Shown in pieces: positions 1 to 8,925 of a DNA stretch of 24,767 bases (positions are counted from its first letter, which is position 1; every line of letters starts with the position of its first letter). The position numbers were made by a program, and so were the translations under genes. The DNA comes from an uncultured Bacteroidota bacterium (GTDB taxonomy: Bacteria; Bacteroidota; Bacteroidia; Chitinophagales; Saprospiraceae). Location of the stretch: positions 1-24,767 of the forward strand of contig CALEIL010000578.1 in assembly GCA_937876435.1 (NCBI GenBank). Direction: 5' to 3'. Under the pieces are notes generated by a model. The model was not told where the DNA came from, ran no database searches, and saw only the letters and a program-made list of their open reading frames with translations.

Positions 1-1632
1 GCCTTTGCTTTCCAGATCGTCTTTGAGTTGTTCATAATTGACATCCTGAACTGGTATATTCTGATCGATCGCGATGTTGGCTGCCGCCGCAGCAGACTGG
101 CCCAGGATCATAAACACCGGCTCCATCCTAATTGAGCCAAATGCGATGTGACTGGAGGAAACACAGACCGGGACCAACAAATTGGTGCAGTCCTCCTTTT
201 TTGGGACCAGGGAACCATAGGCTATAGAATACGGTCCCTTGGTACTCACCCCGATATCCCCTTCATTCTGAACAAACCCATCGGGTTTGATGTATCGCTG
301 CACGTTGTGTGAATCCATCGTATACGACCCCATTCCTACCGGATTGGGAGTTGGGTTCCTCTTCAACAATTCATTCTCCGTCATCACAAATTCACCGATC
401 ATCCGTCGTGCTTCCCGAACATAGATCTGATGTGGCCAATTGCCATTATCTACAAACTCATCTTTCGCTAATCCCCACTTGTTCATTTCGGTCTGAATGT
501 CCTCCGGAACGCGTGGATCGTTGGCAACGAACCAGTAAAATCCTTTCTGGTATTCTTCATGTTCCCGGATGATTTCCTTCCTGCGTTCGTACGAGGCTTC
601 CGGATAGTCATAATTCATACCGATATTGTCACTACTAAACGGACCATGATTATTAGTATCGGTTTTCCGGTTGGGGATGACATCAAACTTTTGGAAAAAA
701 TCTTTCCGGCCGGTTGCAAAAACCCGGGCCAATAATTCGTACTGCAGCGAATCATAACTTTCAGGTTTGGGGAATGGAACCCGGTTCTCAGGCAGGTCGG
801 TCATACAGGTCCGGAAGCAATAAGCCTGAATTTTATCATCCGCAGCACCTTTCACACCTGGATCTTCGGTAGATATCCGGGGCAATACGTCACTGGAAGG
901 ATCACCAGGAACCACGTAGGGAGATATATCTTCCCAAAACCAGTGTTGATGATGCAATACACCGGTCTGCACGCCATTCCATTCCTCCCCGTAGGTCTGC
1001 GTACTTTCGCGTCCGACCGTGTAATCTACTCCCGCCAATGCCATCAAATCTCCTTCATAAGTTGCATCGATAAAAATTGTTCCATGGTACGTTTTCCCAC
1101 TTAATGTAGTAATCGAAGTAATGCGCCCCTCTTCCATGGTGATCCCCCCATTCCGGTCCAACCATTCATCGCGGTCGACCCGAATATTATTCTCTTTGAC
1201 CAGATCTTCGTATACCTTCTCCGCTGCATGAGGTTCAAAAATCCACATCGTCCGATTCTCTCCATCAATGGCGGGTGTCCCCTGCCCTTTGTTGCCATAT
1301 TGGGATCTGTCCTCCCATTTCCAGGCTTCATCGGTTGTATAATACTGATACAATCGATGATAAAAATCCCGGGCCAGACCGCCGATGACGCTTTTATCTC
1401 CGGTATCCGTAAAACCCAGTCCTCCCGAGGTCAATCCTCCCAGATGAGTATCAGGGGAAACGACAATGACCGATTTTCCATTATGTACTGCTTCTACTGC
1501 GGCGATAATGGCAGAAGAAGTACCTCCATACACGATAATATCCGCGCTGTTTTCAGAAACGGCTTCCTCATCTTGACAACTCCAGCTGATTCCAGCTAAT
1601 AATACGGCCAGGGCCAGATACAATCCTCTCAT
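1..1632 (-). CDS. Exported FAD-dependent oxidoreductase (PF12831-like), 3' end outside the window
   Basis: The frame is open from an ATG at 1632 to the left edge (544 codons, no stop), so the C-terminus is missing. The N-terminus (MRGLYLALAVLLAG...SC) is a short hydrophobic signal ending at Cys19, probably a lipoprotein signal, although Ser at -3 is a weak lipobox. A Rossmann FAD-binding segment follows (IIVYGGTSS, residues 32-40), then LGGLTSGGLG (64-73) and, later, FIDATYEGDLMALAG, typical of FAD-dependent oxidoreductases often found in Bacteroidota and Planctomycetes glycan loci. The usual last Gly of the dinucleotide motif is Ala41. It is a paralogue of the next gene upstream, sharing PNRKTD, NDPRVPE, TMDSHN-like and GSIRMEPVF motifs, and lies 31 bp after it, so it is probably cotranscribed as the fourth gene of a susC-susD operon. 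Substrate and reaction are unknown; a redox step on an imported glycan or glycoside is inference from context. Some databases label such proteins xanthan lyase, for which I see no support. Confidence 0.87.
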   Translation of the reverse strand, partial: MRGLYLALAVLLAGISWSCQDEEAVSENSADIIVYGGTSSAIIAAVEAVHNGKSVIVVSPDTHLGGLTSGGLGFTDTGDKSVIGGLARDFYHRLYQYYTTDEAWKWEDRSQYGNKGQGTPAIDGENRTMWIFEPHAAEKVYEDLVKENNIRVDRDEWLDRNGGITMEEGRITSITTLSGKTYHGTIFIDATYEGDLMALAGVDYTVGRESTQTYGEEWNGVQTGVLHHQHWFWEDISPYVVPGDPSSDVLPRISTEDPGVKGAADDKIQAYCFRTCMTDLPENRVPFPKPESYDSLQYELLARVFATGRKDFFQKFDVIPNRKTDTNNHGPFSSDNIGMNYDYPEASYERRKEIIREHEEYQKGFYWFVANDPRVPEDIQTEMNKWGLAKDEFVDNGNWPHQIYVREARRMIGEFVMTENELLKRNPTPNPVGMGSYTMDSHNVQRYIKPDGFVQNEGDIGVSTKGPYSIAYGSLVPKKEDCTNLLVPVCVSSSHIAFGSIRMEPVFMILGQSAAAAANIAIDQNIPVQDVNYEQLKDDLESKG

Positions 1633-1663
1633 ATATTTTTAAAAATTTTAGCAATCAAATTAT

Positions 1664-3304
1664 CTATTCCAGAATCTGCCCGTCACTGACGATTCGTTCT
1701 TTCAACTTTTCATATGGTACATCCTGAACAGAAACGGACTGATCGATAGCCAAAGCAGCCGCCGTGGCCGCTGATTGGCCCAATACCATAAAGACAGGTT
1801 CCATTCTGATCGATCCATAAGCTATATGACTGGCGGAGAGACAAATCGGAACTACCAGATTATTACATTCCTCTTCACGGGGGGTGATGGATTGGAAAGA
1901 TACCGGATATGGTTGAAAACCTCCCACTTCGACATTCCCTTCGTTTTTCACCATACCGTTTACGACTATCCGCTGAGTATTATGCGAATCCATTCCGTAG
2001 GCCGCCATCCCGACCGCATCTTGCACCACTTCTCTGGCCTGGCAATGGTGTTGTGTCATGACCAGATCACTGACCATTCGCCGTCCTTCCCGGACATAAA
2101 GTTGGGGTGTAAAATGACCGGTGTCGGTGTATTCATCTCTGGGGTAACCCCAGTTTTTTACAAAATTCTGCAGTTCTTCCGGAACCCGCGGATCGTTCTG
2201 ATAAAAATACAGCAGTCCCTGAGTGTAGTCCAGATGAGTTCTGAATATCGCTTCTCTTACTTCATAGCTGGCTTCCGGCCAGTTGTGATTGAGATCGATT
2301 GCATCCGTAGAAAATCCGCCCCGGTTGTTGACATCTGTTTTCCGGTTTGGCATTTCGGACCAGATAAAATACTGATCGATATCTCTTCTGTCAGGTTGTG
2401 CTTCAAACAGTCTGACGAGCAGTTCATATTTAGCTACATCGTAGTTTTCTGGTTTGGTGATCGCCAATTTGTTTTCTGGATGATCGGTTAGACACATTCG
2501 GAAATTGTACGCCTGCACCAGATCGTCTCCCTGTCCCGGTTTGGTGGGAGGATTGGTACTGATACCCCAGAGCAGTCCACTGGAGGGATTGCCTTTTTCC
2601 ACGAAAGGGTCCACCCCGTCCGGAAATTGATGATAACCGGATTGTTTGTGGTACTCTGCCAGGAAAAAACCGTTGAGAGTTTCATCGTAAACCGAATTAT
2701 CTTCCCGACCCACGGTATAGGAAACACCCGCTGCAGCGAGCAGGTCCCCTTCGTAAGTTCCATCGATGAAAACCTTACCGGTATAAACAGAACCATCCTC
2801 CATCGCAACGGACCGGATCGTGGCACCGTCTTTGCTTACTCCATTTTGACGGTCTAGTTTTTTATTGTAAAAAATGTCGATATCGTAAGGTTCCAACATC
2901 TCATGATAGACTTTCAGCGCGGCAGAAGGTTCAAAAGTCCACATCCCGTCATCGCCGGCAGCATTCCTGCGTTGATTGCTACCCAAATAATCGTCCCTCT
3001 CCTGCCATTCCCAATTTGAATCCTGGGAATAGTGCTTTTTTAAATTCTGATAAAATTCCCTGGAAATACCTCCGATCACTCGTTTATTGCCAATATCAGT
3101 GGCCCCAAGCCCTCCGGTGGTCAAACCTCCAAGTCGGTTATAGGGTTCGAGGATCACCACGGATTTATTCATCCGCGCGGCCTGGATAGCAGCAGATACA
3201 CCGGCTGAACTACCTCCGTAAATTACGATATCGTACGAATTCTGGGCAAACCCATATCCACAGATTCCCAGGAAAAAAAACAAGGCTACATACTTTCTGA
3301 ACAT
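1664..3304 (-). CDS. Exported FAD-dependent oxidoreductase (PF12831-like)
   Basis: A complete protein of 546 residues from the ATG at 3304. A TTG seven codons upstream (3325) would add residues in front of what is already a good signal peptide (MFRKYVALFFFLGICGYGFA), so the ATG is preferred. Sec-type cleavage is likely near FAQ-NSYD. The FAD-binding motif is YGGSSAG (residues 29-35), a G-G-S-S-A-G form common in this family, followed by RLGGLTTGGLG and FIDGTYEGDLLAAAG. The C-terminal part has GSIRMEPVFMVLGQSAATAA, which in the family closes the FAD domain. It is homologous along its length to the downstream neighbour, which indicates a tandem duplication followed by divergence. It starts 29 bp after susD. 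The likely location is the periplasm, and it probably works with the SusCD uptake system. The electron acceptor and substrate cannot be read from the sequence. Confidence 0.9.
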   Translation of the reverse strand: MFRKYVALFFFLGICGYGFAQNSYDIVIYGGSSAGVSAAIQAARMNKSVVILEPYNRLGGLTTGGLGATDIGNKRVIGGISREFYQNLKKHYSQDSNWEWQERDDYLGSNQRRNAAGDDGMWTFEPSAALKVYHEMLEPYDIDIFYNKKLDRQNGVSKDGATIRSVAMEDGSVYTGKVFIDGTYEGDLLAAAGVSYTVGREDNSVYDETLNGFFLAEYHKQSGYHQFPDGVDPFVEKGNPSSGLLWGISTNPPTKPGQGDDLVQAYNFRMCLTDHPENKLAITKPENYDVAKYELLVRLFEAQPDRRDIDQYFIWSEMPNRKTDVNNRGGFSTDAIDLNHNWPEASYEVREAIFRTHLDYTQGLLYFYQNDPRVPEELQNFVKNWGYPRDEYTDTGHFTPQLYVREGRRMVSDLVMTQHHCQAREVVQDAVGMAAYGMDSHNTQRIVVNGMVKNEGNVEVGGFQPYPVSFQSITPREEECNNLVVPICLSASHIAYGSIRMEPVFMVLGQSAATAAALAIDQSVSVQDVPYEKLKERIVSDGQILE

Positions 3305-3333
3305 ATCATTTACAAATTTCACCAAATATAAAC

Positions 3334-4779
3334 TTAATATCCAGGATTTTGGTCTGCCTGGGTCAAATCAGGATTATTATCGATTTCCTCCTGAGGAATA
3401 GGCCACAAAATACGCTCATCGATCACGGTCCTTCCCACCTTGGCCATAGCCTCTTTGACCGTTCCAGTTCTTCGCAGATCGTGCCATCTTTTTCCCTCAA
3501 CGATAAACTCATAGGCCCTTTCCATCAAAACAGCCTCACGAAATTCAGCCGCTCCCATCCCGGACGGATAATCTACCGCAGATGGGGAATGGGGATCCAG
3601 CCCGTATCCTCTTCTTTTGATGACATTTAACCGTTCGAGCGCCAAAGCTGTTGGTCCCCCATTGGCCATGCTTTCTGCTTCTGCAAAAATCAGAAATGCT
3701 TCTGCGTATCGGAAAACCGGATCACTGTATATACTAAGTCCTGATGGATCGGTGATAAATTTTTTAAACAGGATCGGAGTGGCAGCTGGTAAATCAACGA
3801 GGTTGCCATCGGGTCCCAGATATTGGGTGTATAGGTTGAAATCTCTTCTGAGATCATTTGGATCCCAGGTGGATAGAAACGATGCCTCGTTGGGCAACCA
3901 GGCGTATACGCCCCCACTGCTGTAATTGTAGGGCGGAGTTCCTGGCCGATGAAGATAACCTGGCAGACTCGAACCCTTGGATGGGGCGTGATGAATAGAC
4001 AATATATCTTCAGTACTGGTCGACACCGCAAAAATATCGTAAAAGTCAGCAGGTTCATTGACCCGTACCAGTGAATACTGGTTGCTTGCTATCACGTCAC
4101 CAGCTTCTTTGGCAGCTTCCGCCCATCGCTCACGGGTCAGATATACTTCCGCCAACAACATTTTAGCAGCCCACCTGGATGCTCTCCCAGTCTCTGCTCC
4201 CACGCTTTCGGGCAATCCTTCCGACGCTGTGATACCATCCTGGATGATCAGATCATAGACCATGTCTTCTGGCGTCCTGAAAGCCCCGATGGTACTGATA
4301 TCCGTGCTCTCTGATGTCTTCAGCGGCACAGCCCCGAATCCCCTCACCAGATTAAAATAGGACATAGCCCTCAAAAAATGAGCTTCGGCCAAATATCTCT
4401 TTTTCAGACCTTCATCCATCTCAATGGTCGGTACGTTTTCCAATATTGAATTTGCCCGGTTGATGGTAATATAAAATGAGGACCAAATACTGGCTGCTCT
4501 TCCCACGTTTCCTACGTCCAGGACCTGACTAAAGTCCGAAATGGGGGCCTGCGAACCCCGCCCATTCTCATAATCGGCGTGATTGACCAGAAACAACCAA
4601 TAGTTAATTCCATAATTGTTGTAAAACGATGAGTATGCCCCTGTCACTGCCGCCTGGGCGTCGGTCGCATTTTTGTAAAAATTGGCTCTTGATATAAAAT
4701 CATTCGGCACTTCTTCCAGCAAATCCTCACAGGAAGAAAAGAAACCGATCATGAGCAATAAAGTGATTATCTTTTTCAT
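3334..4779 (-). CDS. susD: SusD/RagB-family surface glycan-binding lipoprotein
   Basis: 481 residues. The N-terminus MKKIITLLLMIGFFSSC is a lipoprotein signal with the modified Cys at 17, followed by an acidic stretch (EDLLEE) like the surface-export signals of Bacteroidota lipoproteins. The next segment (RANFYKNATDAQAAVTGAYSSF) is typical of the SusD N-terminal helical domain. Later, ERAYEFIVEGKRWHDLRRTG and the terminal LTQADQNPGY are hallmark C-terminal motifs of the RagB/SusD family. SusD proteins form a lid on the SusC transporter and bind oligosaccharide or another ligand at the cell surface. The gene lies 19 bp downstream of susC. The ligand cannot be assigned: no glycoside hydrolase or lyase is visible in the part of the operon shown, although the operon may continue beyond the left edge. 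Family assignment is firm. Confidence 0.96.
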   Translation of the reverse strand: MKKIITLLLMIGFFSSCEDLLEEVPNDFISRANFYKNATDAQAAVTGAYSSFYNNYGINYWLFLVNHADYENGRGSQAPISDFSQVLDVGNVGRAASIWSSFYITINRANSILENVPTIEMDEGLKKRYLAEAHFLRAMSYFNLVRGFGAVPLKTSESTDISTIGAFRTPEDMVYDLIIQDGITASEGLPESVGAETGRASRWAAKMLLAEVYLTRERWAEAAKEAGDVIASNQYSLVRVNEPADFYDIFAVSTSTEDILSIHHAPSKGSSLPGYLHRPGTPPYNYSSGGVYAWLPNEASFLSTWDPNDLRRDFNLYTQYLGPDGNLVDLPAATPILFKKFITDPSGLSIYSDPVFRYAEAFLIFAEAESMANGGPTALALERLNVIKRRGYGLDPHSPSAVDYPSGMGAAEFREAVLMERAYEFIVEGKRWHDLRRTGTVKEAMAKVGRTVIDERILWPIPQEEIDNNPDLTQADQNPGY

Positions 4780-4798
4780 CTGTCTTTCTTTTTGTTTG

Positions 4799-7700
4799 TT
4801 AGAAACTGAGATTTATACCCGCTCCAAAAATTCTTGGGGATGGATACCCCGTTTCGTCCGTTCCTGTGAAAAGTCTGTTCTCGATCGATTGGGAATCACT
4901 TCCTCTCGTATTGACATCCGGATCCAGTCCTATATATGAAGTGAACGTATACAGGTTGGTCGCTTTGACATAGATTGTGGCGTTGGATATCCAGTTGAGA
5001 TTGACAACCGGTAAATTATAGGATAGCTGGACCGATTTCAACTTGAGATAGGTCCCATCGAAAATAAAACGATCCGATGGTCGCATCTGAGTCAGAGCAC
5101 TAAGTTTGGGATATTTGGCATTGGGATCCGGATTCGCCTCTGTCCAGTAATTGCCGATCAAATCAGCAAACTGATTTTGGGTGCGCTGGAAAGAATTGAG
5201 GTTGGTAAACGCGGTCGCAAAAAAGATATCGTTCCCGTGAACGCCTTGCATGAAAATATTCAGGTTGAAATTTTTGTAAGAAAAATCGGTATTGAAGCCA
5301 AATTCAAAATCGGGGTACGGTGAACCCAAAATGACCCGATCCAAAGGAGTGATCTCTCCATCTCCATTATGGTCGACGAATTTGATCTGACCGGTTTCAT
5401 CCAACCCGTCTTCTTCGTATCCGTAAAAGGAACCCAAAGGTTCCCCTATGCGGGCGATGTTGTACCCGGGAAGGCCCGATGTCTGTCCGACTGTGACCAC
5501 ATCACTGCCCCCGGCAATTTCTTTGACTTCATTCCGGTTGATGGAGAGATTCCCGGACACATCCCAACTAAAATCTCCTTCCAAAATGAAAGCTTCCAAT
5601 CCAAATTCGACTCCCTGGTTCTGAATTTCACCCAGGTTTTGAAGAATCGAACCAAATCCCACAGAAGGTGCCAGTGGAACAGAGGCCAAAAGATCTTCGG
5701 TATTCTTTTTATAGTAGTCAAAGGTAAAATTGAGCCGACTGTTCAAAACGCTCAGATCAAAACCCAAATCGATTTCCCGGGTGGTCTCCCATTTCAATTG
5801 ACTGTTGGAAATACCCGCAGGTGCGTAGCCGATATTCAGGGCTTCTCCTGCATAGATATAATTGACCGCTATCAGTCTATCCAGGGATTGGTATGGGGAT
5901 ACGGCCGTATTTCCCAATACACCATAGCTCAGACGCAATTTAAGGTTATCGATAATACCTATATTGTCTTTCATAAAACTCTCTTCCGAGACCCTCCAGG
6001 CCAGAGCGCCCGAGGGGAAAACGCCCCATTTATTGTCTTTTCCAAACCTGGAAGAACCATCAGCCCGGATACTGGCGGTGACGTAATATTTATCCATAAA
6101 AGAATAGTTCACCCTGCCCAGACCCGAAAGCAGCGTCCATTCGGATGCATACGAGGAAGCGGGATTGGTGGTTTCAGCCGACCCCAGATTGTAATCCTGC
6201 GTAATATTGTTGGTGAAACCTGAAACCGAGATCCCTGAACCTCGTGTAGAATAATTCTGGTAGGTTACACCGGCAAGAGCCGTCAGTTTATGAATTGACG
6301 CAAAAGTTTTGGAATACGTGAGGATATTTTCGTTCAGGAACGAATTCCAGTAGCCATTACTCGTGGAAGCTCCTCCCCGATCGTTGGGATAAATGATCGG
6401 CGAGAATCCATTGCCTCTCGCGTTTTCATATTCCAGGCCGAGCCGGGTGCTAAAGGACAGATCTTCGGTGATCTTGAAATCGAGCAAACTGTTGAGCAGT
6501 ACAGTGTTAGCAAAGGAACTGTTTTTGTACGGTTCAGCCCATAGCATAGGATTTCTCATATCCCCGGGATCTGTAAAAGGATAAACCTCACCAATCCGGG
6601 TCGGCAAACCGTTTTCGTCGTACACAGACAAGCCCGGTGCTGCTGCCAGGGCTCCCGAAAGCAGATTATTTCCCCGCCTGCCATTGTCGACAGGTACAGA
6701 TTGTTGTTCTCTTCTGGAAGCGTTCAGATTGACCGATAGATTGAGCCAACTCTTTATTTCATGATTGAGATTGAATCGAAACAATCCCTTCTCCACGCCG
6801 GAATTGATGATGATTCCATCCTGTAGGTAATAGTTTCCGGATAACGAATAGCTGGTTTTGCCGCTTCCTCCTGTAAAACTCAAGGTATGATTTTGGACGG
6901 GAGCCGCCCTAAAAATAACATCCTGCCAATCTGTGACTTCGGTCGGAATGTTGCTTTCATTGAAATAGGGTTGTCCACCGTTATTTTTCAGAAACTCATT
7001 TGCCACGATGGCATATTCTTCCGCATTGAGCATATCAAATCGTTTGGCCGTATTCTGCATTCCATAATAACTATTGATGGATACGGTGCCCGTTTCACTT
7101 CCCTTCCCGCTTTTGGTGGTTATCATCACAACTCCGTTGGCTCCCCTGGCCCCATAAATAGCCGTGGCAGATGCGTCTTTGAGGACATCTATGGTTTCAA
7201 TATCTGCCGGGTTGATAAAATTGAGGCCACCCACCAGCGGAAAGCCATCCACTACGTACAGGGGATCATTGCTTCCTATCATCGAATTACCACCCCTGAT
7301 CCGGACCTGCACCCTGGATCCGGGTGCACCGGAATTGTTGACGATTGACACACCGCTGGCCCGACCCTGAAGTGCCTCGCCCACGTTATACACCGGAACC
7401 GACTCCAATTCCTTGTTACTGATCTGAGCCACCGATCCCGTCAAATCGCGTTTGGTCTGCGTTCCATACCCCACGACGACCACTTCATCCAATAATTGGG
7501 AATCCGAAAGCACCGTGACCGTGAGGCTGGTATTTCCGGCCACGGACACTTCTTTCGTTTGGTAGCCGATGTAAGAAAACACCAGAATAGCCTCCTCATC
7601 AACATCCTCCAGATAAAAGGCCCCATCTGCATCGGTAGCGGTACCGAAATCGGTCCCTTTAACCCGGATATTAACCCCGATCAATGGATTTCCTTCGTTA

Positions 7701-7879
7701 TCCATCACCGTTCCGCTGATATCCAGGGCTATGCTTTCGGCATCCCTGATAAACGCATCCGTGTGAATAACCCGTAGATGACTAATCTCTTCCGGGATCC
7801 CTGCCATCGGATGACTATGTCCTGCTGATAAAGGTCCTATGACAATCATGACCACCACAATCAAACTTCGTAAGTCCAT
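4799..7879 (-). CDS. susC: SusC/RagA-family TonB-dependent outer-membrane transporter
   Basis: 1026 residues. A hydrophobic N-terminus (residues 5-19) serves as signal peptide. A CarboxypepD_reg-like domain follows at about 52-125 (ISGTVMDNEGNPLIGVNIRV, then GAFYLEDV and YIGYQTKEV). The SusC-type TonB box region is DEVVVVGYGTQTKRDLTGSV (131-150), leading into a plug domain with LYVVDGFP (207-214) and LKDASATAIYGARGANGVVM (233-252). The rest is a 22-strand-type barrel ending in FGAGINLSF with a terminal Phe. No STN domain is present, so coupling to an anti-sigma factor is not expected. It is the first gene of the operon susC-susD-FAD-FAD. It should import a ligand captured by SusD into the periplasm, powered by TonB. 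No HTCS, ECF sigma or SusR-type regulator is seen nearby, so control is unresolved; see the paired palindromes upstream. Confidence 0.97.
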   Translation of the reverse strand: MDLRSLIVVVMIVIGPLSAGHSHPMAGIPEEISHLRVIHTDAFIRDAESIALDISGTVMDNEGNPLIGVNIRVKGTDFGTATDADGAFYLEDVDEEAILVFSYIGYQTKEVSVAGNTSLTVTVLSDSQLLDEVVVVGYGTQTKRDLTGSVAQISNKELESVPVYNVGEALQGRASGVSIVNNSGAPGSRVQVRIRGGNSMIGSNDPLYVVDGFPLVGGLNFINPADIETIDVLKDASATAIYGARGANGVVMITTKSGKGSETGTVSINSYYGMQNTAKRFDMLNAEEYAIVANEFLKNNGGQPYFNESNIPTEVTDWQDVIFRAAPVQNHTLSFTGGSGKTSYSLSGNYYLQDGIIINSGVEKGLFRFNLNHEIKSWLNLSVNLNASRREQQSVPVDNGRRGNNLLSGALAAAPGLSVYDENGLPTRIGEVYPFTDPGDMRNPMLWAEPYKNSSFANTVLLNSLLDFKITEDLSFSTRLGLEYENARGNGFSPIIYPNDRGGASTSNGYWNSFLNENILTYSKTFASIHKLTALAGVTYQNYSTRGSGISVSGFTNNITQDYNLGSAETTNPASSYASEWTLLSGLGRVNYSFMDKYYVTASIRADGSSRFGKDNKWGVFPSGALAWRVSEESFMKDNIGIIDNLKLRLSYGVLGNTAVSPYQSLDRLIAVNYIYAGEALNIGYAPAGISNSQLKWETTREIDLGFDLSVLNSRLNFTFDYYKKNTEDLLASVPLAPSVGFGSILQNLGEIQNQGVEFGLEAFILEGDFSWDVSGNLSINRNEVKEIAGGSDVVTVGQTSGLPGYNIARIGEPLGSFYGYEEDGLDETGQIKFVDHNGDGEITPLDRVILGSPYPDFEFGFNTDFSYKNFNLNIFMQGVHGNDIFFATAFTNLNSFQRTQNQFADLIGNYWTEANPDPNAKYPKLSALTQMRPSDRFIFDGTYLKLKSVQLSYNLPVVNLNWISNATIYVKATNLYTFTSYIGLDPDVNTRGSDSQSIENRLFTGTDETGYPSPRIFGAGINLSF

Positions 7880-7920
7880 TGGTTACTTTTTTCAGATTAA
7901 CAATATATTTCTTTCAAAGA

Positions 7921-7984
7921 GTTGTACAAGATAGGTATCACCTTTTACTGCAAGGTTTATCTCCTGTTATACTAATTGTACAAC
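7921..7984. promoter_or_regulatory. Two inverted TTGTACAA palindromes upstream of susC
   Basis: The 212-bp spacer between the divergent susC and DinB-like genes contains TTGTACAA at 7922-7929 and again at 7976-7983. One flanking base makes them inverted copies (GTTGTACAA at 7921-7929 and TTGTACAAC at 7976-7984). Their centres are 54 bp apart, about five helical turns. The nearer palindrome lies about 43-50 bp upstream of the susC start codon. This resembles paired operator half-sites for a dimeric regulator, but no matching regulator is known from the window. No exact TAnnTTTG promoter was found on the susC side; TATCTTTA at about 8039-8046 is a near match for the DinB-like gene on the plus strand. 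Confidence 0.35.
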
Positions 7985-8091
7985 GATTATCTATGATTAA
8001 ATTATCAATTTATTCCAATAATATTTTACGTCAATCCCTATCTTTACCAGTAGACGGATAATTCATTTCACACATGACAATTATTTAACAA

Positions 8092-8643
8092 ATGGCAGAT
8101 ACGAAGCAAACCATGGATAAATGGATCACACAAATAGATCAGATTACCAGTGATTTCGAGAGTACCTTCCGTGAACTTTCGGAGGAACAATTGAACTGGC
8201 AACCCCACGAAAATGCCTGGAGCATCGCTCAAAACATGCGCCATCTCATCCTGATCAATGAAAGTTATTTTTCCATCCTGGATTCGCTCCGGGATGGTCG
8301 TTACCACCCCCCTTTTCTGTCCAGATTTCATTTTTTATCCAAATTAATAGGCCGTACACTCCTGAAATCGGTCCAACCAGACCGAAAAGTAAAAACCAAA
8401 ACCTACCCGATCTGGGAACCTGATGAGCAAACAAACCAGGATAAAATCCTTGACAGATTTGTACGACATCAGGAAGAATTGAAAGATCAGATCAAAAACT
8501 CCCGGGAGCTGGTGGCAAATGGAGCGGTCATCTGCTCTCCCGCCAACAAAAACATCGTGTATCCCCTCGAAACCGCATTTGACATACTGATCGCCCATGA
8601 AAGAAGGCATTTTGTGCAGGCAAAAGAAATCCTTCCAAAGTGA
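8092..8643 (+). CDS. DinB/YfiT-superfamily putative metalloenzyme
   Basis: 183 residues, all-helical in appearance. The N-terminal part (LSEEQLNWQPHENAWSIAQ, residues 29-47) followed by His51 in MRHLILINESYF, and the C-terminal HERRHFVQA with His169 and His173, match the DinB_2 four-helix bundle, in which three histidines bind a divalent metal. Bacteroidota genomes carry many such proteins. Family members include bacillithiol or mycothiol transferases and proteins of unknown activity, so no reaction is assigned. It lacks a signal peptide and should be cytosolic. It is transcribed alone, divergent from susC and convergent with nth. The ATG at 8092 is chosen because it gives the expected N-terminal helix; an in-frame Met8 is an alternative. 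There is no clear Shine-Dalgarno sequence. Confidence 0.82.
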   Translation: MADTKQTMDKWITQIDQITSDFESTFRELSEEQLNWQPHENAWSIAQNMRHLILINESYFSILDSLRDGRYHPPFLSRFHFLSKLIGRTLLKSVQPDRKVKTKTYPIWEPDEQTNQDKILDRFVRHQEELKDQIKNSRELVANGAVICSPANKNIVYPLETAFDILIAHERRHFVQAKEILPK

Positions 8644-8818
8644 ACCACACCAACGATCCGGACGATGCTCCTTTCTACATGTTCTAATTACAATTCCTTT
8701 ATAATTTATCAAAAATTAATTGACCATCTATATCCGTTTTTGTTCCCTGATGTATGGCGTATCCATTCTTCTACGGTTTCATCTTTCATTCCACTATTCC
8801 GTAGCAGGCCTCAATGGC

Positions 8819-8852
8819 GCGAAGCACATCAAACGTCCGTAGGGCATGAGGC
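8819..8852 (+). repeat. Interspersed intergenic repeat, copy 1 (34 bp)
   Basis: Begins GCGAAGCACATCAA and ends CCGTAGGGCATGAGGC. Compared with copy 2, three bases differ and there is one 1-base indel; the last 16 bases are identical. The copies are in direct orientation, 107 bp apart. GC content and sequence differ from the AT-rich spacer around them. Whether more copies exist in the genome cannot be seen here. Confidence 0.7.
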
Positions 8853-8925
8853 GGATGAATTTACGATTTTGGAATTACCAATGGGTCCGGACGGCAAACC
8901 TCGATCGGCCGAAGGCCCCAAAAGT

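Noticed and set aside
1..3304. Xanthan lyase, a label sometimes attached to this type of protein
   Set aside because: The proteins show FAD-binding and oxidoreductase motifs along their length and no polysaccharide lyase features.
3305..3325. TTG start for the second FAD oxidoreductase
   Set aside because: A complete signal peptide begins at the ATG at 3304, so the upstream codons are unlikely to be used.
5369..6223. 284-codon plus-strand frame opposite susC, and similar long antisense frames elsewhere
   Set aside because: They mirror well-recognised genes on the other strand and show no domain of their own.
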